Shown here one piece after another: positions 23,172-33,804 of a stretch of 64,000 nt of DNA. The translations under genes were made by a program, and so were the position numbers. The stretch covers positions 124,001-188,000 of the forward strand of contig NZ_JACRSP010000003.1 in assembly GCF_014384765.1 (NCBI RefSeq). Direction: 5' to 3'. Position 1 is the stretch's first letter; each line of letters begins with the position of its first letter. The notes beneath the pieces are model-generated. The model ran no database searches and was not told where the DNA came from. It was given only the letters and a program-made list of their open reading frames with translations. The stretch comes from Feifania hominis (GTDB lineage: Bacteria; Bacillota; Clostridia; Oscillospirales; Feifaniaceae).

Positions 23172-24950
23172 ATGTACATCAGACAGAGAAAAGTCAGCCC
23201 TGCGGAGGTGGGCAAGCTCACCCGCAGAATCCGCGTGGCACAGAAGCTCGAGCAGGCGGATCTGCTCATCAAAAACGCGAGGGTGGTCAATGTGTTCACC
23301 CGCGAGGTACTCGAGCGCGAGGTGGCCGTGGCCGACGGCATCATCTGCGGGCTGTATGCGCCGGGTCAGGGCCCTGACGCGGCGTCGATTGTCGACGCGG
23401 ACGGGCGCTATCTGCTGCCCGGCCTCATCGACGCGCACACCCACGTCGAGATGGCCTATGTGACGGCCACGCGCTTCGCCGAGGCGATTCTGCCCTGGGG
23501 CACCACGACCGTCATGATCGACCCCCACGACACGAGCAACGTCATGGGCAATGAGGGCATCGGCATCATGGCCCATGAGATGGCGGGTCTGCCGATCAAG
23601 ACATTCTACAACACGCCGCCCTGCGTGCCCTCGGCTCCGACGCTCGAGGACGCGGGCTTCTCGGTGACGCTCGACTCCCTGTCGGAGTCGGCCGATCTGC
23701 CGCTCGTCGCGGGCGTGGCGGAGACGATGGACTTCGGGCGCGTGCTCTCCTGCGAGGATGAGATGATGCGCATGCTCACCTTTGCCCGCCAGAACGAGCT
23801 GCTCATTGACGGGCACGCGCCGGGCGTGCTCGGCGACGCGGCGAACGCCTACTTCGGCGCGGGCCCCATCCGCACCGACCACGAGTCGGTGACGGTGGAG
23901 GAGATGCTCGAGAAATACGAGCTCGGCGTCCACGTCATCATCCGCCGCGGGTCCCTGTCGGAGCCGGCGTCGGCGGGCGAGTTCGTCTCAAAGCTCAGAG
24001 ACACCTCCCGCGTGCTGCTGGCGACCGACGGGTGCATCAGCCCGAGCGACATCGTGGCGCGCGGCCATATGAACTTTGCCATGGCGCAGGTCGTTGCCGA
24101 GGGCGTCGACCCCATGGTCGCCGTCCAGATGGGCACGATCAACGTGGCGCGCGCCTACCGCATCGACCACCGCGTGGGCGCGGTGGCGCCGGGTTACGAG
24201 GCCGACATGGTGCTCGTGGATGACCTGAAGGACTTCCGCGCTCACACTGTCTTTGTAAACGGCAAAAAGATCAGCCGCGGGCTGTCGCTCGCCTCGTACC
24301 AGTACCCGGCGAATGCGCTCAAGACCATCCGGCTTGAGCCGATCACACCGGAAGATCTCGCGATTCCGGCTGAAGACGGGGCCCACACGGTCAACGTCAT
24401 CGGTATGATCGACGGCACGGTCGCGACCACCCTTGAGACCGAGACCATGCAGGCGGCAGGCGGCGCCATTGCGGCTGACGCCTCGCGCGATCTGCTCAAG
24501 ACTGCCGTGTTCGAGCGCTACGGCCGCGGCAAGGGCCACAGCGTCGGCATTGTACGCGGCTTTGGCATGAAGCGAGGCGCGATTGCCGGCTCCATCGGGC
24601 AGGACACCCAGAACATGGCCGCCGTCGGCGCGTCGGATGCGGATATGGCCGCGGCCGTCAACGCCGTCATCGAGATGCAGGGCGGCGTCGCCCTCGTGGC
24701 GGACGGCGAGCTGCTCGCCCGGGTCAGCATGCCGGTCTTCGGCATCATGAGCGACAAGCCCATCCCTGAGGTGGCGCGTGAGCTCGAGGAATTTCAGAGG
24801 GCCTATGAGTCGCTCGGCGGCACTCTGTCGGACGCGGTGTTCACACTGAGCCTGCAGCTGACTCTCGCCGTCATTCCGGACGGCGGCATCAGCAACCGCG
24901 GCCTCGTGCGCGTGGCGGACTCGCAGTTTATTCCGGTTGTTGCGGATTGA
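23172..24950 (+). CDS. ade: Adenine deaminase
   Basis: A 592-residue amidohydrolase converting adenine to hypoxanthine and ammonia in purine salvage. The metal motif is GLIDAHTHVEMAY; the adenine-deaminase patterns MIDPHDTSNVMG, IDGHAPGV, LATDGCISP and the C-terminal SIGQDTQNMAAVG are present. The length is normal. GAGGAGG before the ATG at 23172 fixes the start. A purine-type permease follows 47 nt later, so the pair probably imports and deaminates adenine. Confidence 0.95.
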   Translation: MYIRQRKVSPAEVGKLTRRIRVAQKLEQADLLIKNARVVNVFTREVLEREVAVADGIICGLYAPGQGPDAASIVDADGRYLLPGLIDAHTHVEMAYVTATRFAEAILPWGTTTVMIDPHDTSNVMGNEGIGIMAHEMAGLPIKTFYNTPPCVPSAPTLEDAGFSVTLDSLSESADLPLVAGVAETMDFGRVLSCEDEMMRMLTFARQNELLIDGHAPGVLGDAANAYFGAGPIRTDHESVTVEEMLEKYELGVHVIIRRGSLSEPASAGEFVSKLRDTSRVLLATDGCISPSDIVARGHMNFAMAQVVAEGVDPMVAVQMGTINVARAYRIDHRVGAVAPGYEADMVLVDDLKDFRAHTVFVNGKKISRGLSLASYQYPANALKTIRLEPITPEDLAIPAEDGAHTVNVIGMIDGTVATTLETETMQAAGGAIAADASRDLLKTAVFERYGRGKGHSVGIVRGFGMKRGAIAGSIGQDTQNMAAVGASDADMAAAVNAVIEMQGGVALVADGELLARVSMPVFGIMSDKPIPEVARELEEFQRAYESLGGTLSDAVFTLSLQLTLAVIPDGGISNRGLVRVADSQFIPVVAD

Positions 24951-24997
24951 TCCGCCCTCGGGCGTGTCATAGATGAAACAAAACAGGGGGTAACACA

Positions 24998-26071
24998 ATG
25001 ATAGTATTTCAGGACATCGTCGCGGCGGTAGGCGTCGTTTTCGATGCGGTCACCCAGGCGATCATGGCCATGTCTTTCGGCTTTGCCATGGTTCCCACGG
25101 CGATCGCCTACGCCATCGGCATCGTCGGCTGCCTCGCCTACGGCTCGGTGCTTCCCATCTCCATGCAGGCCGAGACCATCGCCCTCGCGGGCACCATGGG
25201 CAAGGACATCCGCGAGCGCCTGTCCATGGTCATGTACGCGGGTTTCAGCATGGCGATTCTCGGCGGCTTCGGCATTCTGCAGAAGATCACGGACTTCGCC
25301 GGCAACAGCGTTGTCAGCGGCATGATGGCGGGCGTCGGCATCATTCTGACCAAGGTCTCCATCGACATGGTCAAAGAGAGCAAGCTCACCGGCGTTGTAA
25401 GCATGGTCGTGGGCATTCTCATCTATGTCTTCACACAGGATCTCGTCTACACGATCGTCGGCTGCGTCGTGGTGGCGAGCGCCGTCTCCTACTTCAAAAA
25501 CGGCAAGGTTGAGGTTCCGGCCTCGGCCTCAGAGCGCAAACTGCGCATCCACAAGCCCATTGTCAACTTCAATGTGGTGCGCGGCACGCTCGCGCTGATC
25601 TGCCTGACGGTGGGCGCGAATATCGCCTTTGGCGGCATCACCGCCGAGATGGCGGGCGCCACCGCAAATGTGGACGGGCTGTCGGTCTACTCGGGTCTTG
25701 CCGATGCGTTCTCGTCGCTGTTCGGCGGCGCGCCGGTTGAGGCGATCATCTCGCCCACGGCGGCTGCGCCCAATCCCATGTGGTCGGGCATCATCCTCAT
25801 GGGGCTGATGGTCATCATCCTCGCAACGGGGCTGCTGCCGAAGGTCGCAAAGTTCATCCCCGCCCAGTCGATCGCGGGCTTTCTGTTTGTGCTCGGCGCG
25901 GTTGTGACCGTACCCGGAAACGCCTTTTCGGCTTTCAACGGGGCTGACACGACAGGCGTGCTCTCGGGCGGCGTGGCCATGGCGGTCACAGCGGTGTCCG
26001 ATCCGTTTCTCGGCATGCTCGCGGGCATCATCGTCAAACTCATCACCGTGCCGCTGGGGCTTGCGTTCTAA
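24998..26071 (+). CDS. NCS2-like purine permease (short form)
   Basis: A 357-residue polytopic membrane protein with about ten hydrophobic segments. The segment FGGAPVEAIISPTAAAPNP resembles the substrate-binding region of NCS2/AzgA-type purine transporters, but the protein is shorter than the usual 430-480 residues. The position after adenine deaminase and the shared terminator make an adenine or other nucleobase permease the best reading. The specificity is inferred. AGGGGG precedes the ATG. Confidence 0.75.
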   Translation: MIVFQDIVAAVGVVFDAVTQAIMAMSFGFAMVPTAIAYAIGIVGCLAYGSVLPISMQAETIALAGTMGKDIRERLSMVMYAGFSMAILGGFGILQKITDFAGNSVVSGMMAGVGIILTKVSIDMVKESKLTGVVSMVVGILIYVFTQDLVYTIVGCVVVASAVSYFKNGKVEVPASASERKLRIHKPIVNFNVVRGTLALICLTVGANIAFGGITAEMAGATANVDGLSVYSGLADAFSSLFGGAPVEAIISPTAAAPNPMWSGIILMGLMVIILATGLLPKVAKFIPAQSIAGFLFVLGAVVTVPGNAFSAFNGADTTGVLSGGVAMAVTAVSDPFLGMLAGIIVKLITVPLGLAF

Positions 26072-26081
26072 AGACAGAGAC

Positions 26082-26114
26082 AAAAAACCCTCCGATGTCA
26101 ATCGGAGGGTTTTT
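26082..26114. terminator. Bidirectional terminator
   Basis: A 14-bp stem (26083-26096 with 26101-26114) flanked by A-run and T-run. The mutY stop codon lies in the loop (26098-26100). Confidence 0.9.
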
Positions 26115-27156
26115 CTCTGATCGGGTCGGCGTAGGCCCGAAAGGCCGAGGGGAGCGCATAGCGGTCGGTGAGCTCCTGCGGGGTGACGAAGACAAGCGTG
26201 GGGTCGTCGGGTCTCGCGGCGAGCTCCGCGCGGATGCCGGCCATATGCCACTCCACATGGGAGAAGACATGCTTTGCCTGCGGCAGGGACGAGAGTACGG
26301 CGCCCGCAAGCAGGGGCAGTCGCTCGGCGGCCTGCTGCGGCGTGAGCCGGCCCGGCAGGGAGGGCAGCTCCCAGAGGCCGGCGAGAAGTCCCCGGTCAGG
26401 CCGCCGGCGGATGGCCACACGCCCACGGTGGAACAGCACGAGGATGGTTCTCTCCTCCACCCGGCGGGCGGCCTTTTTGATCTTTTGGGGGAAGTCCTCC
26501 TCGCGTCCGAGCGCGTGGGCGCGGCAGAGCGCCGAAAGCGGGCATTCGCCGCACTTCGGCGCGCCGTTTGGCAGGCAGACCAGCGCCCCGAGCTCCATGA
26601 GTGCCTGGTTGAAAGAGCCGCTGTCAGGCGGCATGACGGCGCAGAGCTCGGCCGTCACCCTGCGCCGCGTCGCGGGCAGCAGGATGTCCTCCGGGTCGGC
26701 GCGCAGGCGCGACAGCACGCGAAGCACATTGCCGTCCACCGCGGCGACTGGCAGAGAGAACGCGATGGAGCCGATTGCCCCGGCCGTGTAGGGGCCGATT
26801 CCGGGGAGCTTTAAGAGTTCGTCATAGTCGGCGGGCAGCTCGCCGCCGAAGCGCTCCACAACGATTTTGGCGCACTTTTGCAGGTTTCGGGCGCGGCTGT
26901 AGTAGCCGAGTCCCTCCCAGAGCTTGAAGAGGGTCTGTTCATCCGCCGCCGCGAGATCGGCAATGGTGGGCAGAACTTCGAGAAAACGCCGGTAGTAGGG
27001 CAGCGCCGCCTCGACGCGGGTCTGCTGGAGCATGATCTCGGACAGCCACACGTGGTAGGGCGTGGGATCGCTGCGAAAAGGCAGCGTGCGCGAGCGCACG
27101 GCATACCAGTCGAGAAGCGGGCGCACAATTTCGCCCAGACCGACCTTTTGGTCCAT
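26098..27156 (-). CDS. mutY: A/G-specific adenine glycosylase
   Basis: A 352-residue base-excision repair enzyme removing adenine opposite 8-oxoguanine. N-terminal domain: WLSEIMLQQTRV with the catalytic Glu, helix-hairpin-helix LPGIGPYTAGAI, catalytic Asp in VDGNVLRVL, and a 4Fe-4S site C-x7-C-x2-C-x5-C (CLPNGAPKC-GEC-PLSALC). C-terminal NUDIX-like domain: LLAGLWELPSLPG and FSHVEWHM, used for 8-oxoG recognition. The start at 27156 follows AAGGAGG. Monocistronic; the stop sits in the loop of the shared terminator. Confidence 0.95.
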   Translation of the reverse strand: MDQKVGLGEIVRPLLDWYAVRSRTLPFRSDPTPYHVWLSEIMLQQTRVEAALPYYRRFLEVLPTIADLAAADEQTLFKLWEGLGYYSRARNLQKCAKIVVERFGGELPADYDELLKLPGIGPYTAGAIGSIAFSLPVAAVDGNVLRVLSRLRADPEDILLPATRRRVTAELCAVMPPDSGSFNQALMELGALVCLPNGAPKCGECPLSALCRAHALGREEDFPQKIKKAARRVEERTILVLFHRGRVAIRRRPDRGLLAGLWELPSLPGRLTPQQAAERLPLLAGAVLSSLPQAKHVFSHVEWHMAGIRAELAARPDDPTLVFVTPQELTDRYALPSAFRAYADPIREKPSD

Positions 27157-27229
27157 GGGAGCGCCTCCTTTGCATGTCCGCGCATGGCGCGGCATAGAAT
27201 GTCAAAAACGGACTTGAGGGGGTGTTTCG

Positions 27230-27700
27230 GTGAGACGGGTTTTCCGCGGGCGGCTGCCGGGGCTTCTGCTGGCTCTGTGTATGACGGCGGCGCTTGCCTT
27301 TACGGTCTATGTCTGTGTCGAGAGCCTCGCCGCGGTGGACGCGGGGCTTGTCATCGACCGTGAGGGCACGGCCAAAAATGAACTGCTGTGCGCGCTCTTT
27401 CTCGGCCGTGCGCGTGAGGCCTGCGCCGCGTACTACGCGAATTCGCTCACGACCACCCCCACGCTCACCGCGGATGACATGGCTCTGACGCATGCCGCCT
27501 GCCTCGACGACGGCGGCCATGAGGCGGCCTTTGCCCTCTCGGCGCATGTGGGAGAGCTCGCCCTCGGGGAGGACGAGGCCGTGTTCACCGTCACAGCCGA
27601 CGGCGACGTTGTTCTGGAGAGTTACCGGACAGTCCGACGTGAGACGATCGCCCCGGGAAATGAGGCGCTTTTCAAAGCGCCTCTGCCCGCCGCCGAATAG
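27230..27700 (+). CDS. Small exported or membrane-anchored protein of unknown function
   Basis: A 156-residue protein with a basic N-terminus and one hydrophobic segment (about 10-33), then a ~120-residue external domain with no motif I know. The start is GTG (27230) after GAGGGGG, divergent from mutY with about 70 nt between the starts. Reading frame and composition fit a real gene. Function unknown. Confidence 0.65.
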   Translation: MRRVFRGRLPGLLLALCMTAALAFTVYVCVESLAAVDAGLVIDREGTAKNELLCALFLGRAREACAAYYANSLTTTPTLTADDMALTHAACLDDGGHEAAFALSAHVGELALGEDEAVFTVTADGDVVLESYRTVRRETIAPGNEALFKAPLPAAE

Positions 27701-27810
27701 CAGACGGATTCCATGATACCATAGCCGGCAAGCTTCACGGTGCCGTGCGGGCATGCTTCAGCTGTCCCGCAAGGGGCAGGAGCAGAGCTGGAGTTTCCTT
27801 ATTATAACAT

Positions 27811-27841
27811 GAAAAGAGCGCCCCGCAAAGTGGGGCGCTCT
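27811..27841 (-). terminator. Terminator of sleB
   Basis: A 10-bp stem AGAGCGCCCC/GGGGCGCTCT (27815-27824 with 27832-27841). The minus-strand exit is CTTTTC. Confidence 0.75.
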
Positions 27842-27934
27842 GCGCACTTTTGCGCCGGTTGGTTAAAAAAGGAGTTTGCTCTTTCGCTCAAACAGAGCTT
27901 CGAGGCGGCTTTTCGGCCGTCCGGCAGCCATGGC

Positions 27935-28633
27935 TTAGCTGCAGAAGACGTGTCTGCCGATGACCTTGATGATGGGCCGCGAGCGAATCCACTCGTTGGT
28001 GGCGGTTACGGGGTTGTAGTAGTAGATGGCGCCGCCGGTGGGATCCCAGCCGTTGACGGCGTCCTGCGCGGCGCGGTAGGCGCTGTCAGCCACGGGCTCG
28101 TTGAACTGGCCGTCCACAATGGCAGTAAAAGCACCGGGCTGATAGATGACCCCCGCGAGCGTGTTCGGGAAAGAGGAGTGCTCCACGCGGTTCAGAATGA
28201 CTGCGCCCACGGCGACCTGCCCCTGATAGGGCTCTCCACGCGCCTCGGCGGAGATGATGCGCGCGAGCAGGCGCATCTCGGAGGAGAGCCCTGCCCCTGC
28301 ATCGGAGCTGCCGGAGCTGCCCGTAATGCCGAGTGCCGAGAGCGTGGCGGGACCTGCGATGCCGTCAACCGAAAGGCCGCGCTGCTGCTGAAACTTGCGC
28401 ACCGCGGCCTCGGTGCCGCTGCCGTAGATGCCGTCGATGGAGCCGGCGTAGAGCCCGAGAGCCTGCAGTTTCTGCTGCACGGCAGTGACTTCGCTGCCGG
28501 TCGAGCCGTAGCGTGAGAGCGCGGCGACGCTGCGCTCATCCATGACGTTTCGGACCACGCCGATGACAAGCAGATTCACCAGAATCAAAATGAGCAGCTG
28601 CAGGAGAAAGCGATAGCGTTTTGCTGATAACAT
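27935..28633 (-). CDS. sleB: Spore cortex-lytic enzyme SleB
   Basis: A 232-residue germination-specific hydrolase attacking muramic-lactam cortex peptidoglycan. N-terminal membrane or signal segment (about 10-28); peptidoglycan-binding domain (about 50-105, VQQKLQALGLYAGSIDGIYG through QQQRGLSVDGIAGPATL); C-terminal SleB/hydrolase_2 domain with IISAEARGEPYQGQVAVGAV, containing the catalytic Glu, and GAIYYYNP. This is the clearest sign that the organism sporulates. The ATG at 28633 is preferred; its ribosome site GGGGGA lies in the 3' arm of the upstream terminator. A ypeB partner is not next to it. Confidence 0.92.
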   Translation of the reverse strand: MLSAKRYRFLLQLLILILVNLLVIGVVRNVMDERSVAALSRYGSTGSEVTAVQQKLQALGLYAGSIDGIYGSGTEAAVRKFQQQRGLSVDGIAGPATLSALGITGSSGSSDAGAGLSSEMRLLARIISAEARGEPYQGQVAVGAVILNRVEHSSFPNTLAGVIYQPGAFTAIVDGQFNEPVADSAYRAAQDAVNGWDPTGGAIYYYNPVTATNEWIRSRPIIKVIGRHVFCS

Positions 28634-28680
28634 AAAAAAATCCCCCAACGTTCCTTTTTGCTAGTTTGAACGTCGGGGGA
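28634..28680 (-). terminator. thrS terminator that contains the sleB ribosome binding site
   Basis: Minus strand: a 13-bp stem with one mismatch (28668-28680 with 28641-28653), a 14-nt loop, then T7 (28634-28640) directly followed by the sleB ATG. The SD-like GGGGGA of sleB is part of the stem. Confidence 0.85.
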
Positions 28681-28696
28681 CCTGTTTATGCGGCGC

Positions 28697-30604
<1,908 letters not shown>

Positions 30605-30676
30605 GGCTATCGTTCCTTTCTTTGTCCCGCCTGTGGCGGGGATGAGCCGCTGGCTCTATTGTTTGCGCCGGGGCGC

Positions 30677-30902
30677 AAAAAAACCGCACCCCTCCGAAAG
30701 GGGTGCGGGCAATCCGCACGGTTCCACCCTTGTTGCGGCCAGAGGCCGCCACTCGTTATGATGATAACGGAATCACCGGTCGGACTTACTGTCGGTTCAG
30801 CCCGACGCTCCGGGGTGGTACTCTGCCCTTGTGAGACGCTTTCAGCCGGCGGCGTCTCTCTCTGGGGCGGGCTTCGCGTGTCCCCGTCATCGCTGTAGAT
30901 TC
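30677..30902 (-). promoter_or_regulatory. tRNA-Thr-sensing T-box leader of thrS
   Basis: Minus-strand leader from about 30897 to the terminator at 30677. The T-box sequence AAGGGTGGAACCGTG (30717-30731) pairs with the uncharged tRNA acceptor end and forms the antiterminator; a terminator stem CCGCACCCCT/AGGGGTGCGG with T7 (30677-30708) follows. A long Stem I is present, with GAGTACCACC that could display an ACC (Thr) specifier codon. The pairing with thrS makes the specificity secure; the specifier position is inferred. Confidence 0.92.
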
Positions 30903-30931
30903 AATATAACACGCACCCTGCCAAAAGTCAA
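30903..30931 (-). promoter_or_regulatory. Promoter of the thrS T-box transcript
   Basis: Minus strand TTGACT (30926-30931), 17 nt, TATATT (30903-30908): 5/6 and 5/6 matches just before the leader. Confidence 0.85.
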
Positions 30932-30972
30932 GAAGCGGGGCGCGTCTGCAAAGACGCGCCCCGGGGGTACGT

Positions 30973-32358
30973 TTATTCAAGATTTTGGCTGATCTGCGCC
31001 GCCGTGGTAAAGATGTTCTCCACATCCTTGCGCAGCACATACTCCCGCCCGACGCCGTTGACGCTCACAAAGAGCCGCCGTTCGTCGAGCTCATAGTACT
31101 CGATGGTGTCGACCGAGCCCGAAGCGCGGTTTTGAAAGCGGATGGACGCATAGAGCGCGGCGCCCTCAGGCAGCTCGACATAGTCTTTCTTCGTGGTGTC
31201 CATAAAGGCGCCGTAGAGGGTCTGAAAGTCGGCCATTTCGACCGCTTTTCCGCCGATTGTGACATCGAGTGCGTCGTCGGCGCGCTTGACGTCAAAGCGG
31301 TAGTTCTCACTGCCGCGTGTAAGCTCCATCCAGTTAAAGGAGTCAACCGCCCGCAGATAGACAAGCTCGGTCTCAATGTCGCTCATCGTGGTGTCGAGAA
31401 GCGTCACCATCGTGGGAGAGATGCGGTAGACAATATTGCGCCCCTCTCGCATGCAGGTGATGTAGTAGTCATCATCGGAGTGATCGCCGAACAGGATGGT
31501 ATACTTGCGGTTGTGATACTCAAAGTAAAGTGTGTAGGAGGGGTTGTCAAGCCCGTAATCCGCATAGTCCTCCGGTGTCACATCAATGGCAATCGCCGAA
31601 TTCGCCTGCAGATTATCGAGTTCACCGACAATGGTATCCACAAAGTAATCCATGTCAATTTCTGCTTCGTAGGGAACCGTGACCTTGTGATAGGAGTATC
31701 CGGCGGTAGCTTCCACTTCGGCGTCCGTCTTGGGTGCAAGGTTGAGCTCAAAACCGGTGGTGTGATTTTTGATGTTGATGGTGCCGAGATTCGGATAACT
31801 GTCAGCGCTGAATGACTCGGCCAGATCGGTGTAAATGAGCCCGAGCAGATCGACATGCAGAAACTCCTCAGCGGGATAGCTGCCCAGATAGACCGCATCG
31901 CTTCCCTCAACCATGAGATAGACGCTGTTCTGCTGTTCAGAATAGTCGCCGAGGTAGAAAATCTGACTGCTGCCGTCAATCAGTGTCACCGTGACGGTGC
32001 AGGCCGGATCATCGAGGCCGTACAGCGACAGATCCACCGCCTCGTCAGTCACCCGGCGGCGCCCCCACACCTGGGAACCCCAGCCGATGAGGCTGCTCGA
32101 CTTTCCGGCGGAGAGGGGGAGATCCGTCCGCTCGGCAAGCTGATAGCTGCCATTGGATTGATTCAAGGTGAAAGTACCATTCTGGTTTTCGACTGCAACC
32201 TGTGCGACCTGCGACTCTTCCACGTTGAACAGCAGTTCCCGGTCGCCCCAGTCGCGTGTGTCGGGGGGCTCCATCTTCGCGAGCATCGCAACGGTCACGC
32301 AGAGCGCGACCAGCACCAGCGCGCAGACTGCGATGATGATCCATTTCTTCTTCGTCAT
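30973..32358 (-). CDS. DUF4340 protein of the GldG-like exporter operon
   Basis: A 461-residue membrane-anchored protein: one N-terminal membrane segment (about 5-27), then a large extracytoplasmic region with two similar DUF4340-type units, marked by SLYGLDDPACTVTVTLIDG and DYGLDNPSYTLYFEYHNR. DUF4340 proteins regularly follow GldG-like genes. Function unknown, probably an accessory subunit. Last of four genes; its start overlaps the stop of the GldG-like gene by one base. Confidence 0.88.
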   Translation of the reverse strand: MTKKKWIIIAVCALVLVALCVTVAMLAKMEPPDTRDWGDRELLFNVEESQVAQVAVENQNGTFTLNQSNGSYQLAERTDLPLSAGKSSSLIGWGSQVWGRRRVTDEAVDLSLYGLDDPACTVTVTLIDGSSQIFYLGDYSEQQNSVYLMVEGSDAVYLGSYPAEEFLHVDLLGLIYTDLAESFSADSYPNLGTINIKNHTTGFELNLAPKTDAEVEATAGYSYHKVTVPYEAEIDMDYFVDTIVGELDNLQANSAIAIDVTPEDYADYGLDNPSYTLYFEYHNRKYTILFGDHSDDDYYITCMREGRNIVYRISPTMVTLLDTTMSDIETELVYLRAVDSFNWMELTRGSENYRFDVKRADDALDVTIGGKAVEMADFQTLYGAFMDTTKKDYVELPEGAALYASIRFQNRASGSVDTIEYYELDERRLFVSVNGVGREYVLRKDVENIFTTAAQISQNLE

Positions 32359-33788
32359 TACAGATGTCTCCTCCTGTGATAGACCACAAAGGCAATCAGC
32401 ATAAACACCGCGGGAATGGCGATGACAAAGGCAATAAAGTAGGTCTGAACCTGCGACTGGTTGAGCGAGAGCAGGGTGTCCTCATAGTACTTCGGCGCGA
32501 CATAGATCAGGTCGGCCTGCCCCTTGAGGGAGTTGAGCATGATGGCGAGCGCGTCGATGTTTGCAAGGTTGCTCGCGTCGATCATATCCGCCCCGCAGAA
32601 GCCCGAGGAACCGATGACATAGATGGCGCTGTTGATGGACTGGCCCTGATCGTTTGTCAGATATTTGATCGAGCGCACGCCGAGGTTGAACGGTCCCGTC
32701 GGATCGCCTGCGACCTTGCCGGGGTTGGTGGTCACATCGCCCTCGGCGGATTTGGAGTAGGAGTCGCGCGACGAGCTGAGAATGGTCTCGGTGCGGTGGG
32801 TGTCGTTCTTCTCAAAGAGGCGCTCAATCGAACGGGACGACGGCACCATGACGGTGCTGTTTGCAAGCGAGTCGAAGAGCTTGGAGTCGCCGAAAGAGGC
32901 CACGACGTTGGTCTGGCTCATGATAAACTGCCGCGGCTCGAGCACGACGTCGTCATTGACGGCGATGCCCCACTCGCGCAGATAGGCCTCAAGATTCGGC
33001 AGATCGGGCACCGCCGGGCTCAAAAAGACCATCGCGCCGCTCTCGCCCTTGTCAAAGTAGCGGTCGAGCTTATCGAGTTCGGCGGGCGTAAAGTCCTTTT
33101 TGGGGTTGACGATGACGACCATTGTGTAGTCGTCGGTGAGCTCGTCCTTGGTCAGGTCGACCTGCTCGACGATGAAGCTGTTGTACTCGGCGAGCGACTC
33201 GAGGCGCGCCGCCTCGTCCTCCTGGTGGCCGGAGATGACCGCCAGCTTCGGAATGGTGTCGCTCGCGACGTACATGATCGACGAGGTGAGCTTCTGCTCG
33301 GCTTTCAGGGCGTTTTTGCCGCTGGTATTCGTCTCGTCGGTGATGTACAAAAACAGATCGTACTCATTGAGAATTTTGCTGCGCTTGTCGCTTTCAATGA
33401 TGATGGAATTCGAGTAGATGGTCTCATCCTTGAACTTCTCAGCAAACTGCGGGTTGAGCGCGATGTCGAGCGAGCGGAACGTCACATGGTCCGAGAGACT
33501 GTCGTACTTTTTCATGATCTCGACAAGGGTGTCGTTGAATTTGTTCTCCGGCGTCACGATGGTGATGGTGACGTCGGTGTCGAGCGTCTTGAGATACTCT
33601 TTGGTCTCGTCGGAGATCTCATAGAGCTTGTTGCTGGTCATGTCGTAGGTCATGGGCCATACAGTGTCGAGAAACACCAGAACGACGTTGAGCACAATCA
33701 CAATCACCACGATGATGGCCGTGAGCACGATAGCAGGGGTTCCGTATTTGAGCTTGTTGCTCTTTAAGAGCTTCTTGAGTTTATTCAC
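32358..33788 (-). CDS. GldG-like auxiliary component of an ABC exporter
   Basis: A 476-residue protein with an N-terminal membrane segment (about 18-42), a large external domain of the GldG/ABC-uncharacterised type (for example RSLDIALNPQFAEKFKD and SGHQEDEAARLESLAEYN) and a C-terminal membrane segment (about 448-470). In Bacteroidetes GldG works with GldA and GldF; the same trio in Clostridia has no proven role, and motility is not implied. It follows the permease gene by 16 nt. Confidence 0.87.
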   Translation of the reverse strand: MNKLKKLLKSNKLKYGTPAIVLTAIIVVIVIVLNVVLVFLDTVWPMTYDMTSNKLYEISDETKEYLKTLDTDVTITIVTPENKFNDTLVEIMKKYDSLSDHVTFRSLDIALNPQFAEKFKDETIYSNSIIIESDKRSKILNEYDLFLYITDETNTSGKNALKAEQKLTSSIMYVASDTIPKLAVISGHQEDEAARLESLAEYNSFIVEQVDLTKDELTDDYTMVVIVNPKKDFTPAELDKLDRYFDKGESGAMVFLSPAVPDLPNLEAYLREWGIAVNDDVVLEPRQFIMSQTNVVASFGDSKLFDSLANSTVMVPSSRSIERLFEKNDTHRTETILSSSRDSYSKSAEGDVTTNPGKVAGDPTGPFNLGVRSIKYLTNDQGQSINSAIYVIGSSGFCGADMIDASNLANIDALAIMLNSLKGQADLIYVAPKYYEDTLLSLNQSQVQTYFIAFVIAIPAVFMLIAFVVYHRRRHL

Positions 33789-33804
33789 AGCTGTTTCCCT
33801 CCCA

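Noticed and set aside
32364..33767. 467-codon plus-strand frame opposite the GldG-like gene
   Set aside because: Shadow frame without motifs; Val/Arg/Asp/His-rich composition typical of antisense reading in GC-rich DNA.
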